64,000 nucleotides of DNA from Asinibacterium sp. OR53. GTDB lineage: Bacteria > Bacteroidota > Bacteroidia > Chitinophagales > Chitinophagaceae. A program made the position numbers and the translations under genes. The stretch spans positions 3,133,220 through 3,197,219 of the forward strand of contig NZ_KI911562.1 of assembly GCF_000515315.1 (NCBI RefSeq), given 5' to 3'. Under the pieces are notes generated by a model. The model was given only the letters and a program-made list of their open reading frames with translations. It did not search any database and had not been told where the DNA came from. Positions 25,240-34,372 of this stretch are shown here, in pieces (the stretch's first letter is position 1; each line of letters opens with the position of its first letter).

Positions 25240-28200
25240 TTAAAATGAAACATTGATACCACCTGTGATCATTCTGGGCATAGGATATTCATATTGCGCA
25301 ATATCATTGGCATCTTCCGGATCAAACCCACGCCATTTCATGAATGAGAACAGGTTCTGTCCGTATGCAAAAACTTTCAGCCCGTGTATGTATTTCGACA
25401 GGTTTGTTCCCAAAGGAACATGGTATGCAATGGACAGGTTCCTAAGCTTAAGGTAATCGGCACTCATGATATCCCTGGAAGTAAAGAAAGTAGGATACTG
25501 CGCCCCTGCATAAGCAACATGATCACCGGGTTTCTGCCAGATATTCAGCATATCGGCCGATTGATTATACTGCCTGTAGTTGGCATCACCCGAGTGGGCA
25601 TACAGGTTGGGATAATTGAGCCTGGACATACCTTTGATGAAACTCATCAGCAACGAAACTTCAAATTGTTTATAGGTAACATTCAGGGTAAAGCCGCCTT
25701 TGTAAGGAGGATCGTATACCTTACCTGCCATGGGTACTGCATCACCTGAATTATATGTGTTGGTGGTCTTTCCATCTTTTGTTAAATAAATCGGGGCCCC
25801 TGTTGCAGGATCAACACCTTGCCAGCGAACAGCATAAAAAGTTCCCAGTGCATAACCTGGTAAACTCATCGATGCTTCATCGGCAAATATCTTGCGCTCA
25901 TTACCCAGTGTTAACACCATGTTCTGGTTATAAGCCAGGTTCAGACCAGCCGTCACTTTCCAATCCTTTTGTTTGATGATGTCTCCTTCTATCATCAGTT
26001 CCACACCCCTGTTCCTGATCCTTCCCTCATTGGATGAAATGGTAGCAAAACCGGTTGTGAGGGAAAGGTTCCTGTTCACAAACAGGCCATCGGTAATACG
26101 GTTATAAAAATCAAGCTCGGTACGCAGTCTGTTCTTGAAGAACCCGGCTTCAACGGCCACGTCTGCAATACGATTCATCTCCCAGTTATAAGCCGGGTTA
26201 CCTGGGGTTTGCAACTCATAAGCGCTTTGCCCTGCATAGTTGGCCGGCGCATACAGCTCCCTGTATCCATAATCGCTGGCAAATCCGCCTGCATTGCCGG
26301 TGAGGCCATAACTGGCTCTCAGCCGCAAGTAAGAAAAGTGAGTTCTCAATCGTTCGGCAAAGGATTCAGAGAGCACATTCCAACTGCCGCCTACAGCATA
26401 GAAATATTTATACCGGTTCAAAGCAGGCACTTGCGAAGAACCATCTCTTCTCAGGCTTGCCGACAATGTGTATTTGTTGGAATAAGAATAACGGGCAATG
26501 GCTATCTGCGACAACAACAGGTTATCGGGTGTGGTTTGTCCGCTTATAGCAGGAATGAAATTATTATCAGCCGTACCCTGTGATACACCGGCAGGTGTAT
26601 TGAGAAGCAAGCTGTTCAATCCGTAACCGGTAAAGCCAAAACCTTCTCCTTTGATCCGGTTCATTTCAGCCAGCAGGTTGGCTTCCAGTTCGTGGTCACC
26701 CCATTTTTTGTTGTAGCGAATGCCCCCGTTCGCAATCAAACCCAGCCTGGTTGCGAGGCTGCGCTGGTAAGATCCGCGGTTGCCATTCGGTTCCTGCGCG
26801 CCATAATAAGAATCGGGATTGAGATAGTTGGTAAAATTGGATTGCTGGTAATCGATGCCCACCGTACCGATCAGGTGCAGGTTGGAAGACAAACGGAAAT
26901 CCTCATTCAGAGAGACCACCGCTTTGATCTGGTTGTCTTTACGCAGGCTATTGCGATACACATCCAGGGCATTGGAACCAAAATTACCGGGTCCGGCAGA
27001 ATCAGTGGGCGACTGATAAGGCAATGCATAATACAGTGAGGCGATGGGATTCTTTTCTGTAATACCACCACCTCCTACTGCTGCACCCCCTTGTGGCGCC
27101 ACACCTTCGTCCTGTATGTAACGCACAGCAGCGGTAGACAATCCAACAGACAGGCTCGATTTCAAACGGCCGCTGGTATTCTGGATATTGGCCCTCAAAC
27201 TATAGCGTTTCAGGCTGGAATTCAATGCAATACCTTCCTGGTTCAGGTAAGAAGCGGCAATATAAAACAGGGTACGATCATTACCGCCCGACAAGTTCAA
27301 TGTATGCGATTGTGTAAAAGCTTTACGAAGTAAGTATTTACGCCAGTCGGTATTGATGGTTTTCAGGCTATCGAGGTAGTGCTTGCCAAATGCATAATCA
27401 GCGGCTGTTTTCGGCGTGCTCACTCCATTTACGATCTTATTCGGGTTATTCGCCGAATAAGCCCATCCCGGAAGGTTGGGATCCTGCAGTATCTCTTCAA
27501 ACTGCAGGCGCTGTGAGGTATTCATCATATCCCACTTGGAACTGTTGACCTCAGAAAAACCCATCTGTGTTTTATAGTTGATACGCACTTTACCATCCGG
27601 CAGTGCCATTCCTTTTTTGGTAGTGATCACGACCACACCATTAGCCGCTCTCGAACCATAAGGTGCTGTAGAAGCCGCATCTTTCAACACGTTGATAGAT
27701 TCGAAATCATCTGTATTCAAAGCGGCAAAAGAAGCGGCAGCAATGGGAACTCCATCTACAATATAAAGCGGATTAGTATCGCCGTTAATGGAACCCAGTC
27801 CGCGTATGGTAACACGACCAGCTTCACCAGGTTGCCCTGTAGGCGTTCCTACATATAATCCTGGTGCACGTCCTTGCAGCATCACATCGAATGATCCAAC
27901 GGGGTTGTTATCTATGGCAGCAGCTTTGATGGTAGACACAGCGCCCGTGGTCTTGTTCCTGCTCTGCTGTGTATAACCCGTTACCACGACTTCTCTCATC
28001 TCCTGTACATCTGCGGTCAAAGGAATCACGAGGTCATTGTCCAACGGGGTAACGGTCATTTGTTTGGTTTCATACCCCATCGATTTGATCACCAGTGTAC
28101 ATAACTGGTTAGTTATTTTTAGCGTAAACCGGCCCGATGAATCAGTGATCACATTGGCATGGTTTTCTTTACAGGAAACATAAACTCCTGTTATAGGTAA

Positions 28201-28314
28201 ATGGGATGTTCCGTCTTGTACGCGCCCTTTTAAAAGCCGGTCTTGTGCATACAATGGCACAAATGACAATAAGCCCGCCAACAGGAAACAAATACTGCTC
28301 AACATCAATTTCAT
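25240..28314 (-). CDS. SusC/RagA family TonB-linked outer-membrane transporter
   Basis: A 1024-residue outer-membrane protein. A signal peptide (to about FVPLYAQ) is followed by a carboxypeptidase-like regulatory domain (LLKGRVQDGTSHLPITGVYV), a TonB-box-like segment (REVVVTGYTQQSRN), the plug with PLYIVDGVPI and AASTAPYGSRAANGVVVITTKKG, and a beta-barrel ending NVSF with terminal aromatic Phe. It imports oligosaccharides with SusD using TonB energy. Five 11-bp-phased repeats lie upstream, next to the genes for an OmpR-type regulator and its kinase. Confidence 0.95.
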   Translation of the reverse strand: MKLMLSSICFLLAGLLSFVPLYAQDRLLKGRVQDGTSHLPITGVYVSCKENHANVITDSSGRFTLKITNQLCTLVIKSMGYETKQMTVTPLDNDLVIPLTADVQEMREVVVTGYTQQSRNKTTGAVSTIKAAAIDNNPVGSFDVMLQGRAPGLYVGTPTGQPGEAGRVTIRGLGSINGDTNPLYIVDGVPIAAASFAALNTDDFESINVLKDAASTAPYGSRAANGVVVITTKKGMALPDGKVRINYKTQMGFSEVNSSKWDMMNTSQRLQFEEILQDPNLPGWAYSANNPNKIVNGVSTPKTAADYAFGKHYLDSLKTINTDWRKYLLRKAFTQSHTLNLSGGNDRTLFYIAASYLNQEGIALNSSLKRYSLRANIQNTSGRLKSSLSVGLSTAAVRYIQDEGVAPQGGAAVGGGGITEKNPIASLYYALPYQSPTDSAGPGNFGSNALDVYRNSLRKDNQIKAVVSLNEDFRLSSNLHLIGTVGIDYQQSNFTNYLNPDSYYGAQEPNGNRGSYQRSLATRLGLIANGGIRYNKKWGDHELEANLLAEMNRIKGEGFGFTGYGLNSLLLNTPAGVSQGTADNNFIPAISGQTTPDNLLLSQIAIARYSYSNKYTLSASLRRDGSSQVPALNRYKYFYAVGGSWNVLSESFAERLRTHFSYLRLRASYGLTGNAGGFASDYGYRELYAPANYAGQSAYELQTPGNPAYNWEMNRIADVAVEAGFFKNRLRTELDFYNRITDGLFVNRNLSLTTGFATISSNEGRIRNRGVELMIEGDIIKQKDWKVTAGLNLAYNQNMVLTLGNERKIFADEASMSLPGYALGTFYAVRWQGVDPATGAPIYLTKDGKTTNTYNSGDAVPMAGKVYDPPYKGGFTLNVTYKQFEVSLLMSFIKGMSRLNYPNLYAHSGDANYRQYNQSADMLNIWQKPGDHVAYAGAQYPTFFTSRDIMSADYLKLRNLSIAYHVPLGTNLSKYIHGLKVFAYGQNLFSFMKWRGFDPEDANDIAQYEYPMPRMITGGINVSF

Positions 28315-28356
28315 AATAGATCATTTTGCGTGTTAACTATTTCAGATTCAATAGCG

Positions 28357-28426
28357 ACGCAAAACTAGAAGCGGCTTATTAAGAGCGTCTTAGCCTGAGA
28401 TTAGCCGGGCATTAGTATATCATTAG
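28357..28426 (-). promoter_or_regulatory. five 11-bp-phased ATTAG-type repeats upstream of susC (candidate response-regulator site)
   Basis: On the plus strand ATTAA, CTTAG, ATTAG, ATTAG and ATTAG begin at 28378, 28389, 28400, 28411 and 28422, exactly 11 bp apart. Direct repeats one helical turn apart are the classic target of OmpR/PhoB-type regulators. Toward susC the minus strand then shows TTTG (about 28360), about 20 bp, and TAGTTAAC, a weak -33/-7 pair. The adjacent two-component genes encode a regulator of the right family. Confidence 0.68.
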
Positions 28427-28432
28427 AATCCT

Positions 28433-29779
28433 TTAATGTTGGGGGAACTCCATGATCATATCGGTTCCATTTCCAGGTTGTGAACGAACGGTCAATAAAA
28501 CATTGTGCAAGCGGAATATTTTTTCACTGAGCGATAACCCAATGCCCACTCCTTCGTATTTTTTTGCATTGGATGCCCTGAAAAAAGGCCTGAAGATATT
28601 CTTACGATCTTCTTCATTGATGCCTATTCCGTAATCGCGGATGATGAGGGAGGTCTTATGGTTGTTGGCTGTGAGTACACAGTCTACTCTTTTCCCGTCT
28701 GAAAACTTGATCGCATTCTTCAGTATGTTTCCAATGGCCAGAAAAAGCAGGTGCCTGTTGCAGGAAAACGTGTACAAATGTTGATCAGCGGATAAATGAT
28801 AGATGAGTTCTACCTCATGATGAGCAGCATATTCATCTTTTACCTGCCACATCAGTTCATCCAGGCGAACATCCTGCCTGTCTTCATCTACAATGGTTGC
28901 CTGGGCCAGTTCCAGCAGGCTGTTCAATAATTCATTCAGGTGTTCCGTTTCATTCAGTACTGTTTCCAGCGTTTTCCGGTAGTCGTCTTCGCTTCTTTTG
29001 GCACGCAGGCTCACTTCCAGTGAACCAATGATGGAAGTTAGTGGCGTTCGCAGTTCATGCGACGCATTGCTTACAAATTGTTTTTGGGTCTCGAAAGATT
29101 GTTCCAGGTGTTCGAGCAAATCATTGAAAGAACGTATCAATTCGCTGATCTCGTCTTTTCCGCCCGATTCATTCAACCGCTGGTCTAAACTGGTAGAACG
29201 AACGATCCTGATATCCCGGATCATCTTTTTGATCGGCTGAAGTGCCACTCTTGAAAAAAAGTGCCCGATGATCAGGGTAATCAACAGGGAGCTCAGGAAG
29301 AACAGCAACATCACATGGAACAACTGTTGCATGGCTTTGATACCATATTGATCTACTGCCGAAATCAATACACAGAAGTCTCCGGAATTATCCTGGTACA
29401 ATATGCCAACCACTTGACGGTTATGATCAAAATAACGAATACTTCCCGATGAACGTACCTCATGAATGATTGCACGGCTCCATTCATGTGAAATGCTGTC
29501 TCTTAAAAAAACAGGCTGGTCGCTGCTATCGTAAATACGTACTATTTCGCCCGGAATGGATTGGGGGTATTTTTTGATGATATCCTTGAACTTGTCTGAA
29601 GGCAGGTTGTCTTCTGCCAGGAACAGCTGCGCTACAACGGTAGCCCGCTCTGTCAACCGGTTCCTGAATTCACTTTTCCTGTTGCTGTCTGTGATGAAAT
29701 AGATACCGGTAAGCACACCCAATAAGAGTATGGCGAATAATACGGTGAACTGCATCAACAACCTGTCCTTGATCTTCAT
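28433..29779 (-). CDS. sensor histidine kinase (HAMP, HisKA, HATPase_c)
   Basis: A 448-residue inner-membrane kinase. One membrane helix lies near residues 10-30, a periplasmic sensor of about 120 residues follows, a second helix (VMLLFFLSSLLITLIIGHFF) leads to a HAMP region (RVALQPIKKMIRDIR), then the phospho-acceptor FVSNASHELRTPLTSIIGSLE, the N box (LLFLAIGNILKNAIKFSDG), and DYGIGINEEDRKNIFRPFFRA with GVGIGLSLSEKI. The start at 29779 was chosen because a longer frame would overlap the response regulator; this leaves a 22-bp gap. It is paired with the OmpR-type gene upstream. Confidence 0.94.
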   Translation of the reverse strand: MKIKDRLLMQFTVLFAILLLGVLTGIYFITDSNRKSEFRNRLTERATVVAQLFLAEDNLPSDKFKDIIKKYPQSIPGEIVRIYDSSDQPVFLRDSISHEWSRAIIHEVRSSGSIRYFDHNRQVVGILYQDNSGDFCVLISAVDQYGIKAMQQLFHVMLLFFLSSLLITLIIGHFFSRVALQPIKKMIRDIRIVRSTSLDQRLNESGGKDEISELIRSFNDLLEHLEQSFETQKQFVSNASHELRTPLTSIIGSLEVSLRAKRSEDDYRKTLETVLNETEHLNELLNSLLELAQATIVDEDRQDVRLDELMWQVKDEYAAHHEVELIYHLSADQHLYTFSCNRHLLFLAIGNILKNAIKFSDGKRVDCVLTANNHKTSLIIRDYGIGINEEDRKNIFRPFFRASNAKKYEGVGIGLSLSEKIFRLHNVLLTVRSQPGNGTDMIMEFPQH

Positions 29780-29801
29780 GGCTGTTCCTTTTATTGATGT
29801 A

Positions 29802-30476
29802 TTATGGTTCTTTGAGTGTATAGCCCATTCCAATGACCGTATGGATCAGTTGTTGCTCAAACCCCTTGTCTATTTTACTGCGCAGGTAATTGATGTACAC
29901 ATCAATGAGGTTGGTTCCCCTGTTGAAATCAATGCCCCAGACCATTTCAGCGATCTTTGTTCGCGACAATACCCGGTTCTTATGGATCACCAGCACTTCC
30001 AGTAACGCGAATTCTTTGGCAGTTAACAGGATCTCTTTTTTATTCCGGGTCACCTTTTTTTTATAACCGTCTACTTCCAGGTCGGCTACCCTGTAAATGG
30101 TACCGGGAGCTATCAGGGTCTTACGGCGGGTGAGCACCCTCAGACGGGCAATCAGTTCTTCAAAATGAAAGGGCTTAACCAGGTAATCGTCGGCACCGCA
30201 ATCGAATCCTGCCATTTTATCCTGCATGGTTCCCAATGCAGTTAACAGTAATACGGGGAGTTCAGGTTTGAGGCGACGGAGTTCTTTGCATACTTCCAGT
30301 CCGTTCCGCTGCGGCAAGATCACATCCATCACTACCACGTCATAATCATTTTCCAGGGCAAGCCGCTCTCCCGTTAACCCATCATAGGCAACGGTTACAT
30401 CATGTAATTGTTCTTTGAGTCCTTTTCTGATAAAATCAGCCACTTTCAGTTCATCTTCTACCAGCAGGATATTCAT
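29802..30476 (-). CDS. OmpR family response regulator
   Basis: A 224-residue protein with an N-terminal receiver (MNILLVEDELKVADF; phospho-acceptor Asp51 in VVVMDVILPQRNG; Lys in DDYLVKPFHFEEL) and a C-terminal winged helix (KEILLTAKEFALLEVLVIHKNRVLSRTKIAEMVWG ... TNLIDVYINYLRSKID). It is probably phosphorylated by the kinase encoded 22 bp downstream. The nearby phased repeats upstream of susC are a likely target. Confidence 0.95.
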   Translation of the reverse strand: MNILLVEDELKVADFIRKGLKEQLHDVTVAYDGLTGERLALENDYDVVVMDVILPQRNGLEVCKELRRLKPELPVLLLTALGTMQDKMAGFDCGADDYLVKPFHFEELIARLRVLTRRKTLIAPGTIYRVADLEVDGYKKKVTRNKKEILLTAKEFALLEVLVIHKNRVLSRTKIAEMVWGIDFNRGTNLIDVYINYLRSKIDKGFEQQLIHTVIGMGYTLKEP

Positions 30477-30526
30477 GCATACAAATTTCCTGCAAAAATA
30501 CAGGTCAGCCGCCGCGTTAAGATGCT

Positions 30527-30546
30527 ACATTAATAAAATCTAATGT
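30527..30546. promoter_or_regulatory. inverted repeat upstream of the response-regulator gene
   Basis: ACATTA and TAATGT form perfect 6-bp arms around 8 bp, about 50 bp upstream of the response-regulator start. It could be an autoregulatory site, but it does not show the 11-bp direct-repeat layout seen at susC. Confidence 0.3.
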
Positions 30547-30573
30547 CAGGTATAAACTTAATATTTCTGCCTA

Positions 30574-31266
30574 TTAGACGTTCCCCACAAGCTTGGCTAT
30601 CAAAAAAGCAGCCGCAGCAGCTACCAGCCCAATCATGGTCACTTTCAGCGCCCCGGCCACAGGCGCCTGGCCTGTGACCTTACTTTTGAAATAACCGAAT
30701 ACAAACAGGCTGATCGTGGTAATGACCACGGAAATCAACAAGCCATCATGCGGCGTATGGGTAAAAAAATAAGCCGACAGAGGCAACAGGCCGCCTACAC
30801 AATACGCTATACCAATGGTGAGTGCAGAATTGCGCGCCCTGTTGGGATCGGGTTTTTCCAGTCCCAACTCAAATTTCATCATGAAATCAACCCATTTGTG
30901 TTTGTCTTTTGCCATCTCTTCAGCTAACAGGTGTTGGCCCTCTGCATTGATCCCGTATGCTGCAAAGACCTCTTTTACTTCCTGCTTTTCTTTTTCAGGC
31001 ATCTGCTCTACTTCATCATACTCCCTCTTCAATTCACTCTGGTAATGCTCCAGCTCTGTTCTGCCTGCCAGGTATCCGCCCAGCCCCATCGCAATACACC
31101 CTGCCACTATCTCTGCGATACCGGCAGTAACCACAATAGTATTATTAGACACGGCTCCGCTCAGACCTGCTGCCAAAGCAAAAGGTACGGTGAGCCCATC
31201 ACTCATGCCTATTACCACATCGGTAATGAAGGCAGAGCTTTTCAAATGTTCTTCGTTATGCGGCAT
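30574..31266 (-). CDS. VIT1/CCC1 family iron/manganese transporter
   Basis: A 230-residue inner-membrane protein beginning MPHNEEHLKSSAFITDVVIG. The VIT1/CCC1 signatures are clear: SDGLTVPFALAAGLSG in the first helix region, AGIAEIVAGCIAMGLGGYLAGRTELEHYQSELKREYDEVEQMPEKE, and NSALTIGIAYCVGGLLPL. The cytoplasmic helix between helices 2 and 3 carries Glu residues that bind transported metal. The start at 31266 avoids a 16-codon extension that would run through the terminator of the upstream receptor gene. It probably moves Fe(II) or Mn(II). Confidence 0.9.
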   Translation of the reverse strand: MPHNEEHLKSSAFITDVVIGMSDGLTVPFALAAGLSGAVSNNTIVVTAGIAEIVAGCIAMGLGGYLAGRTELEHYQSELKREYDEVEQMPEKEKQEVKEVFAAYGINAEGQHLLAEEMAKDKHKWVDFMMKFELGLEKPDPNRARNSALTIGIAYCVGGLLPLSAYFFTHTPHDGLLISVVITTISLFVFGYFKSKVTGQAPVAGALKVTMIGLVAAAAAFLIAKLVGNV

Positions 31267-31290
31267 AAAAAGAATTGATGCATTAAATAT

Positions 31291-31320
31291 AGAAAAAGGA
31301 GTTGCTTTGAACAACTCCTT
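31291..31320 (-). terminator. intrinsic terminator after the TonB-dependent receptor
   Basis: On the minus strand a perfect 9-bp stem, AAGGAGTTG with CAACTCCTT, encloses a 7-base loop and is followed by TTTTTC. It begins about 30 bp after the receptor stop codon and precedes the VIT1-like gene. Confidence 0.85.
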
Positions 31321-31350
31321 AATATCAATAAATAGTGATCTCGGGTTCTG

Positions 31351-33708
31351 TTAGAACCTGTATGCCACCGTGGCTACCAATTGCGTGGGCGGAATGGGGT
31401 TTATACTGTAGTTTTCATGCGTGTAATAATTCAGTGCATTGGTAAGATTCGACAGTTTGGCCAGTAAAGATATTTTCCTGAACGTATATCCTGCGCTGAT
31501 GTCAACCGTTGCAAAGCCGTCTACATTGAACAACCTGTTATAGTTCTGTGATTGTCCTTTGGTATTGTTGAACCCGGCAGTACGCGGCCCGGTATAGTAT
31601 ACACCCGCTCCAAATTTCCATGCATTCACATGATAGAATACGGTAGCATTGGCCGAACTCCCTACACTGTTCTGCAGCTTTTCTCCCTCAATGAAATTGC
31701 CTTTGGCATCCGGTGTACGGGTATAACGGATATAATTGTAGCTGTATCCGGCAACCACATCCAGTCCTTTGGCCGGGTGAACAGAAATATCCACTTCCAC
31801 TCCATCGCTGGTGGTTTGTCCGGTAAGCGCTTTCAGGTTGGTGTTGTTATTAGGCGTTACTCCATCGGCAGCGAACAAAGCTGTTTGCGCCAGGTTATTG
31901 TTGACAATACGGTAACCTGTTACATTGGCTGTCATCATACCGTTGAGGAAATCATTCTTGATACCCAATTCATACTGGTCTATGATCGATGGCGCCAGTG
32001 TATTGCCGTATACATCCGTGCCATTATTCACAGTGAATGAATTGGCATAGGAAGCAAAGACACTGGTGTGTTTGGCAGGTTGGTATACCAGTCCCGCCCT
32101 GGGCGAGAAGGCCTTATCGGTCTTGATGGTTCCATTAGTAGTGGTATGATTCACCAGATCGGTTGTGACTGCAGGCTTTGCATCCTGTATTGACCAGCGG
32201 ATACCCAGCAACAGCTTCACCTGTGGCAGCACGGTTATCAGGTCCTGTGCATAAGCACCGAAGCGTAAAGTAGGCGTTTCCACCACTTTGATGGCGTTGG
32301 CTACCGGTATATCGGTACGGGCTTTGAATTTATTGGGGTTCAGCAAATTGATCGTATCGTATATGGTGGGTTGATTATACGTGTAGGCGGTAGTATGATA
32401 TTTATCAGCATCCACACCTGCCAGCAATATATGATCCATCCCCGCAGTGCTGAACCTGCCCGTGATATTTGCCTGTGCAACATAATAATCCTCTACATTA
32501 TTGGCCCTGTTCAACGGCCTGTACCAATCGCCGTTTGCCAATGCCTGGATACGTTCGGTGGAATAATAATCGCGCCTGTAATCCTGGTAAGAAACGGAGG
32601 CATTCAACTTCCATCGGCTATCGATACTATGTGTAAGCGATGCAGCAGCACTCGATTGCTGTGTTTTGGCATACTGCCAGTTGGCGCCGAAGAATGCAGA
32701 ACGCGACACTGGAGATATGGTGGTATTATTGATGGTACCAATACCAAAATCAGGTGTGAATGCATGGTTCAGGTAATCACCCTGGATGAGCAAGGTAGTA
32801 CGTTTGCTCAGGTTGATCAGGAAAGACGGATTGACATAGTATCTTTTTGAACTGACCACATCGCGATAACTCCTGCTCCATTCATAAGTACCATTGATGC
32901 GATAAGCCACCGATGCAGACAGGGGGCCATATACATCGAAAGATGGTTTGTACAGATCATAACTGCCTGCCCGCACAGAAAGTTCTCCGCCTGCATTGAA
33001 TTTGGGTTGCTTGGTCACCATGTTTACGATACCGCCGGGCGCCACATTACCATATAGGATAGCGGCGCTGCCTTTGAGTATCTCAACACGTTCCAGCCCA
33101 CTCACTTCAGGCATGGTGCCTGAATTCACCCGTGCACCGTCTTTGAAGAGGTTGTTGCCGGTGATGCTGTAACCGCGGGCCGAAAAATTTTCCTGGGTAG
33201 CACCACGCGTTGTGGCCAGGTATACGCCGTTGGCATTTTTGAGTATATCACTCAAGCGCTGCGCCTGCTGTGATTCGATCAACTCCCGGGGAATTACAGT
33301 GATGGCCTGCGGCAGGTCCATCGCAGGAATACCTGCCTTACCAATGGTTACCGCTTTGGCATTGGCAGTTCTCCTCGCTTCCACGATCACTTCTTCCAAC
33401 TTTTTAGCTGTTTCAGTCAATGTAAAGTGGAGTTCAGTAAGGGAATCTTTTCCGATGACAACTTGTTGCGTCACCGTATGCAAACCGGCATGGGACACTG
33501 TTAATATATGGATACCGGTTTTTATATTTCGCAGTATAAAAGATCCGTCTTCGAGTGAAACAGCGGTCTTCCCTGTTTTTTCTATTACGATGTTTACATC
33601 GGCAGCTGGTTTACCATCGGTAGTGGTGACCTTTCCTTTAATGGTTCCTGTCTGAGCCGTTGCCGAAAATCCCATAAACAGTAACAGCAGTGCATATATT
33701 TTCTTCAT
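31351..33708 (-). CDS. TonB-dependent siderophore receptor
   Basis: A 785-residue outer-membrane protein. A signal peptide ends near FSATAQ, then comes a carboxypeptidase-like domain (GTIKGKVTTTDGKPAADVNI), a plug (MDLPQAITVIPRELIESQQAQRLSDILKNANGV, FSARGYSITGNNLFKDGARV, RVEILKGSAAILYGNVAPGGIVNMVTKQP) and a beta-barrel ending VAYRF. The 'PQAITVI' plug start and 'RGY ... G NN FKDGARV' are typical of FhuE/FpvA-type siderophore receptors. Ligand unknown. It shares an iron theme with the VIT1-like gene downstream, though a terminator separates them. Confidence 0.93.
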   Translation of the reverse strand: MKKIYALLLLFMGFSATAQTGTIKGKVTTTDGKPAADVNIVIEKTGKTAVSLEDGSFILRNIKTGIHILTVSHAGLHTVTQQVVIGKDSLTELHFTLTETAKKLEEVIVEARRTANAKAVTIGKAGIPAMDLPQAITVIPRELIESQQAQRLSDILKNANGVYLATTRGATQENFSARGYSITGNNLFKDGARVNSGTMPEVSGLERVEILKGSAAILYGNVAPGGIVNMVTKQPKFNAGGELSVRAGSYDLYKPSFDVYGPLSASVAYRINGTYEWSRSYRDVVSSKRYYVNPSFLINLSKRTTLLIQGDYLNHAFTPDFGIGTINNTTISPVSRSAFFGANWQYAKTQQSSAAASLTHSIDSRWKLNASVSYQDYRRDYYSTERIQALANGDWYRPLNRANNVEDYYVAQANITGRFSTAGMDHILLAGVDADKYHTTAYTYNQPTIYDTINLLNPNKFKARTDIPVANAIKVVETPTLRFGAYAQDLITVLPQVKLLLGIRWSIQDAKPAVTTDLVNHTTTNGTIKTDKAFSPRAGLVYQPAKHTSVFASYANSFTVNNGTDVYGNTLAPSIIDQYELGIKNDFLNGMMTANVTGYRIVNNNLAQTALFAADGVTPNNNTNLKALTGQTTSDGVEVDISVHPAKGLDVVAGYSYNYIRYTRTPDAKGNFIEGEKLQNSVGSSANATVFYHVNAWKFGAGVYYTGPRTAGFNNTKGQSQNYNRLFNVDGFATVDISAGYTFRKISLLAKLSNLTNALNYYTHENYSINPIPPTQLVATVAYRF

Positions 33709-33815
33709 AGCCTTTTATTTGGCTGCGAAATACGCACGAAGCATTTGTTCAGGGCTGCCGTATTGGGAAAAGCTATTTATACAATTGGGAAAAACAGACT
33801 GCAAGCAGACTTATG

Positions 33816-34310
33816 TCAGAGACGCGACATCATTTTCTCTACCATCTTGAACGTTGCCGGACAGTATGCTACATTCTGTTTGTGCACATGAATGTAATCG
33901 GTCATTTTTTTCTTCTTCAGGTGGGGAAAACCTGCACAATCATCCGGGCGCACTTCATAAATGCTGCACATATTGGTGCGCAGGTCCAGGAACTGGCAAG
34001 GCTGCTTGACATTCATCCAGTCGCCATCGGCCTTGTCAAAATAGAGCCATTTTTCTTTGAATTCATCGGTCGTCATTTCCAAATGGGCTGCAATGCGTTT
34101 GATGTCTTTATTACTGAAAGTAGGGCTCATGGTTTTGCAACAATTGGCGCAACTGAGGCAGTCAACTTCCTGCCATACTTCCGCATCGATGGCTTCGGCT
34201 ATTTTATCGAGATGGCGAGGCGGGTTCTTTTCGATCTTGGTTAAAAACCTGCGGAATGAGCGTTGGTTGTGACGCACTCTTTGCTTGAATGAACGTAAAT
34301 TGACTTGCAT
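33816..34310 (-). CDS. YkgJ family cysteine-cluster protein
   Basis: A 164-residue cytoplasmic protein with the zinc/iron-chelating YkgJ pattern: DCLSCANCCKTMSPTF near residue 55, then CQFLDLRTNMCSIYEVRPDDCAGFPH near residue 105. Cysteines in these blocks are expected metal ligands. The biochemical role of the family is not established. It is divergent from xerD; the starts are about 60 bp apart. Confidence 0.9.
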   Translation of the reverse strand: MQVNLRSFKQRVRHNQRSFRRFLTKIEKNPPRHLDKIAEAIDAEVWQEVDCLSCANCCKTMSPTFSNKDIKRIAAHLEMTTDEFKEKWLYFDKADGDWMNVKQPCQFLDLRTNMCSIYEVRPDDCAGFPHLKKKKMTDYIHVHKQNVAYCPATFKMVEKMMSRL

Positions 34311-34372
34311 CTGGGAAAAAAGAAATTTGTCCTCGCAATATCATGTACCTTTCCCGCAATTCCAAATCCATC

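Noticed and set aside
29780..29833. 18-codon N-terminal extension of the PUL kinase
   Set aside because: It would overlap the end of the response-regulator gene, and its sequence is not kinase-like.
31267..31314. 16-codon extension of the VIT1-like protein
   Set aside because: It runs through the terminator hairpin of the upstream receptor gene.
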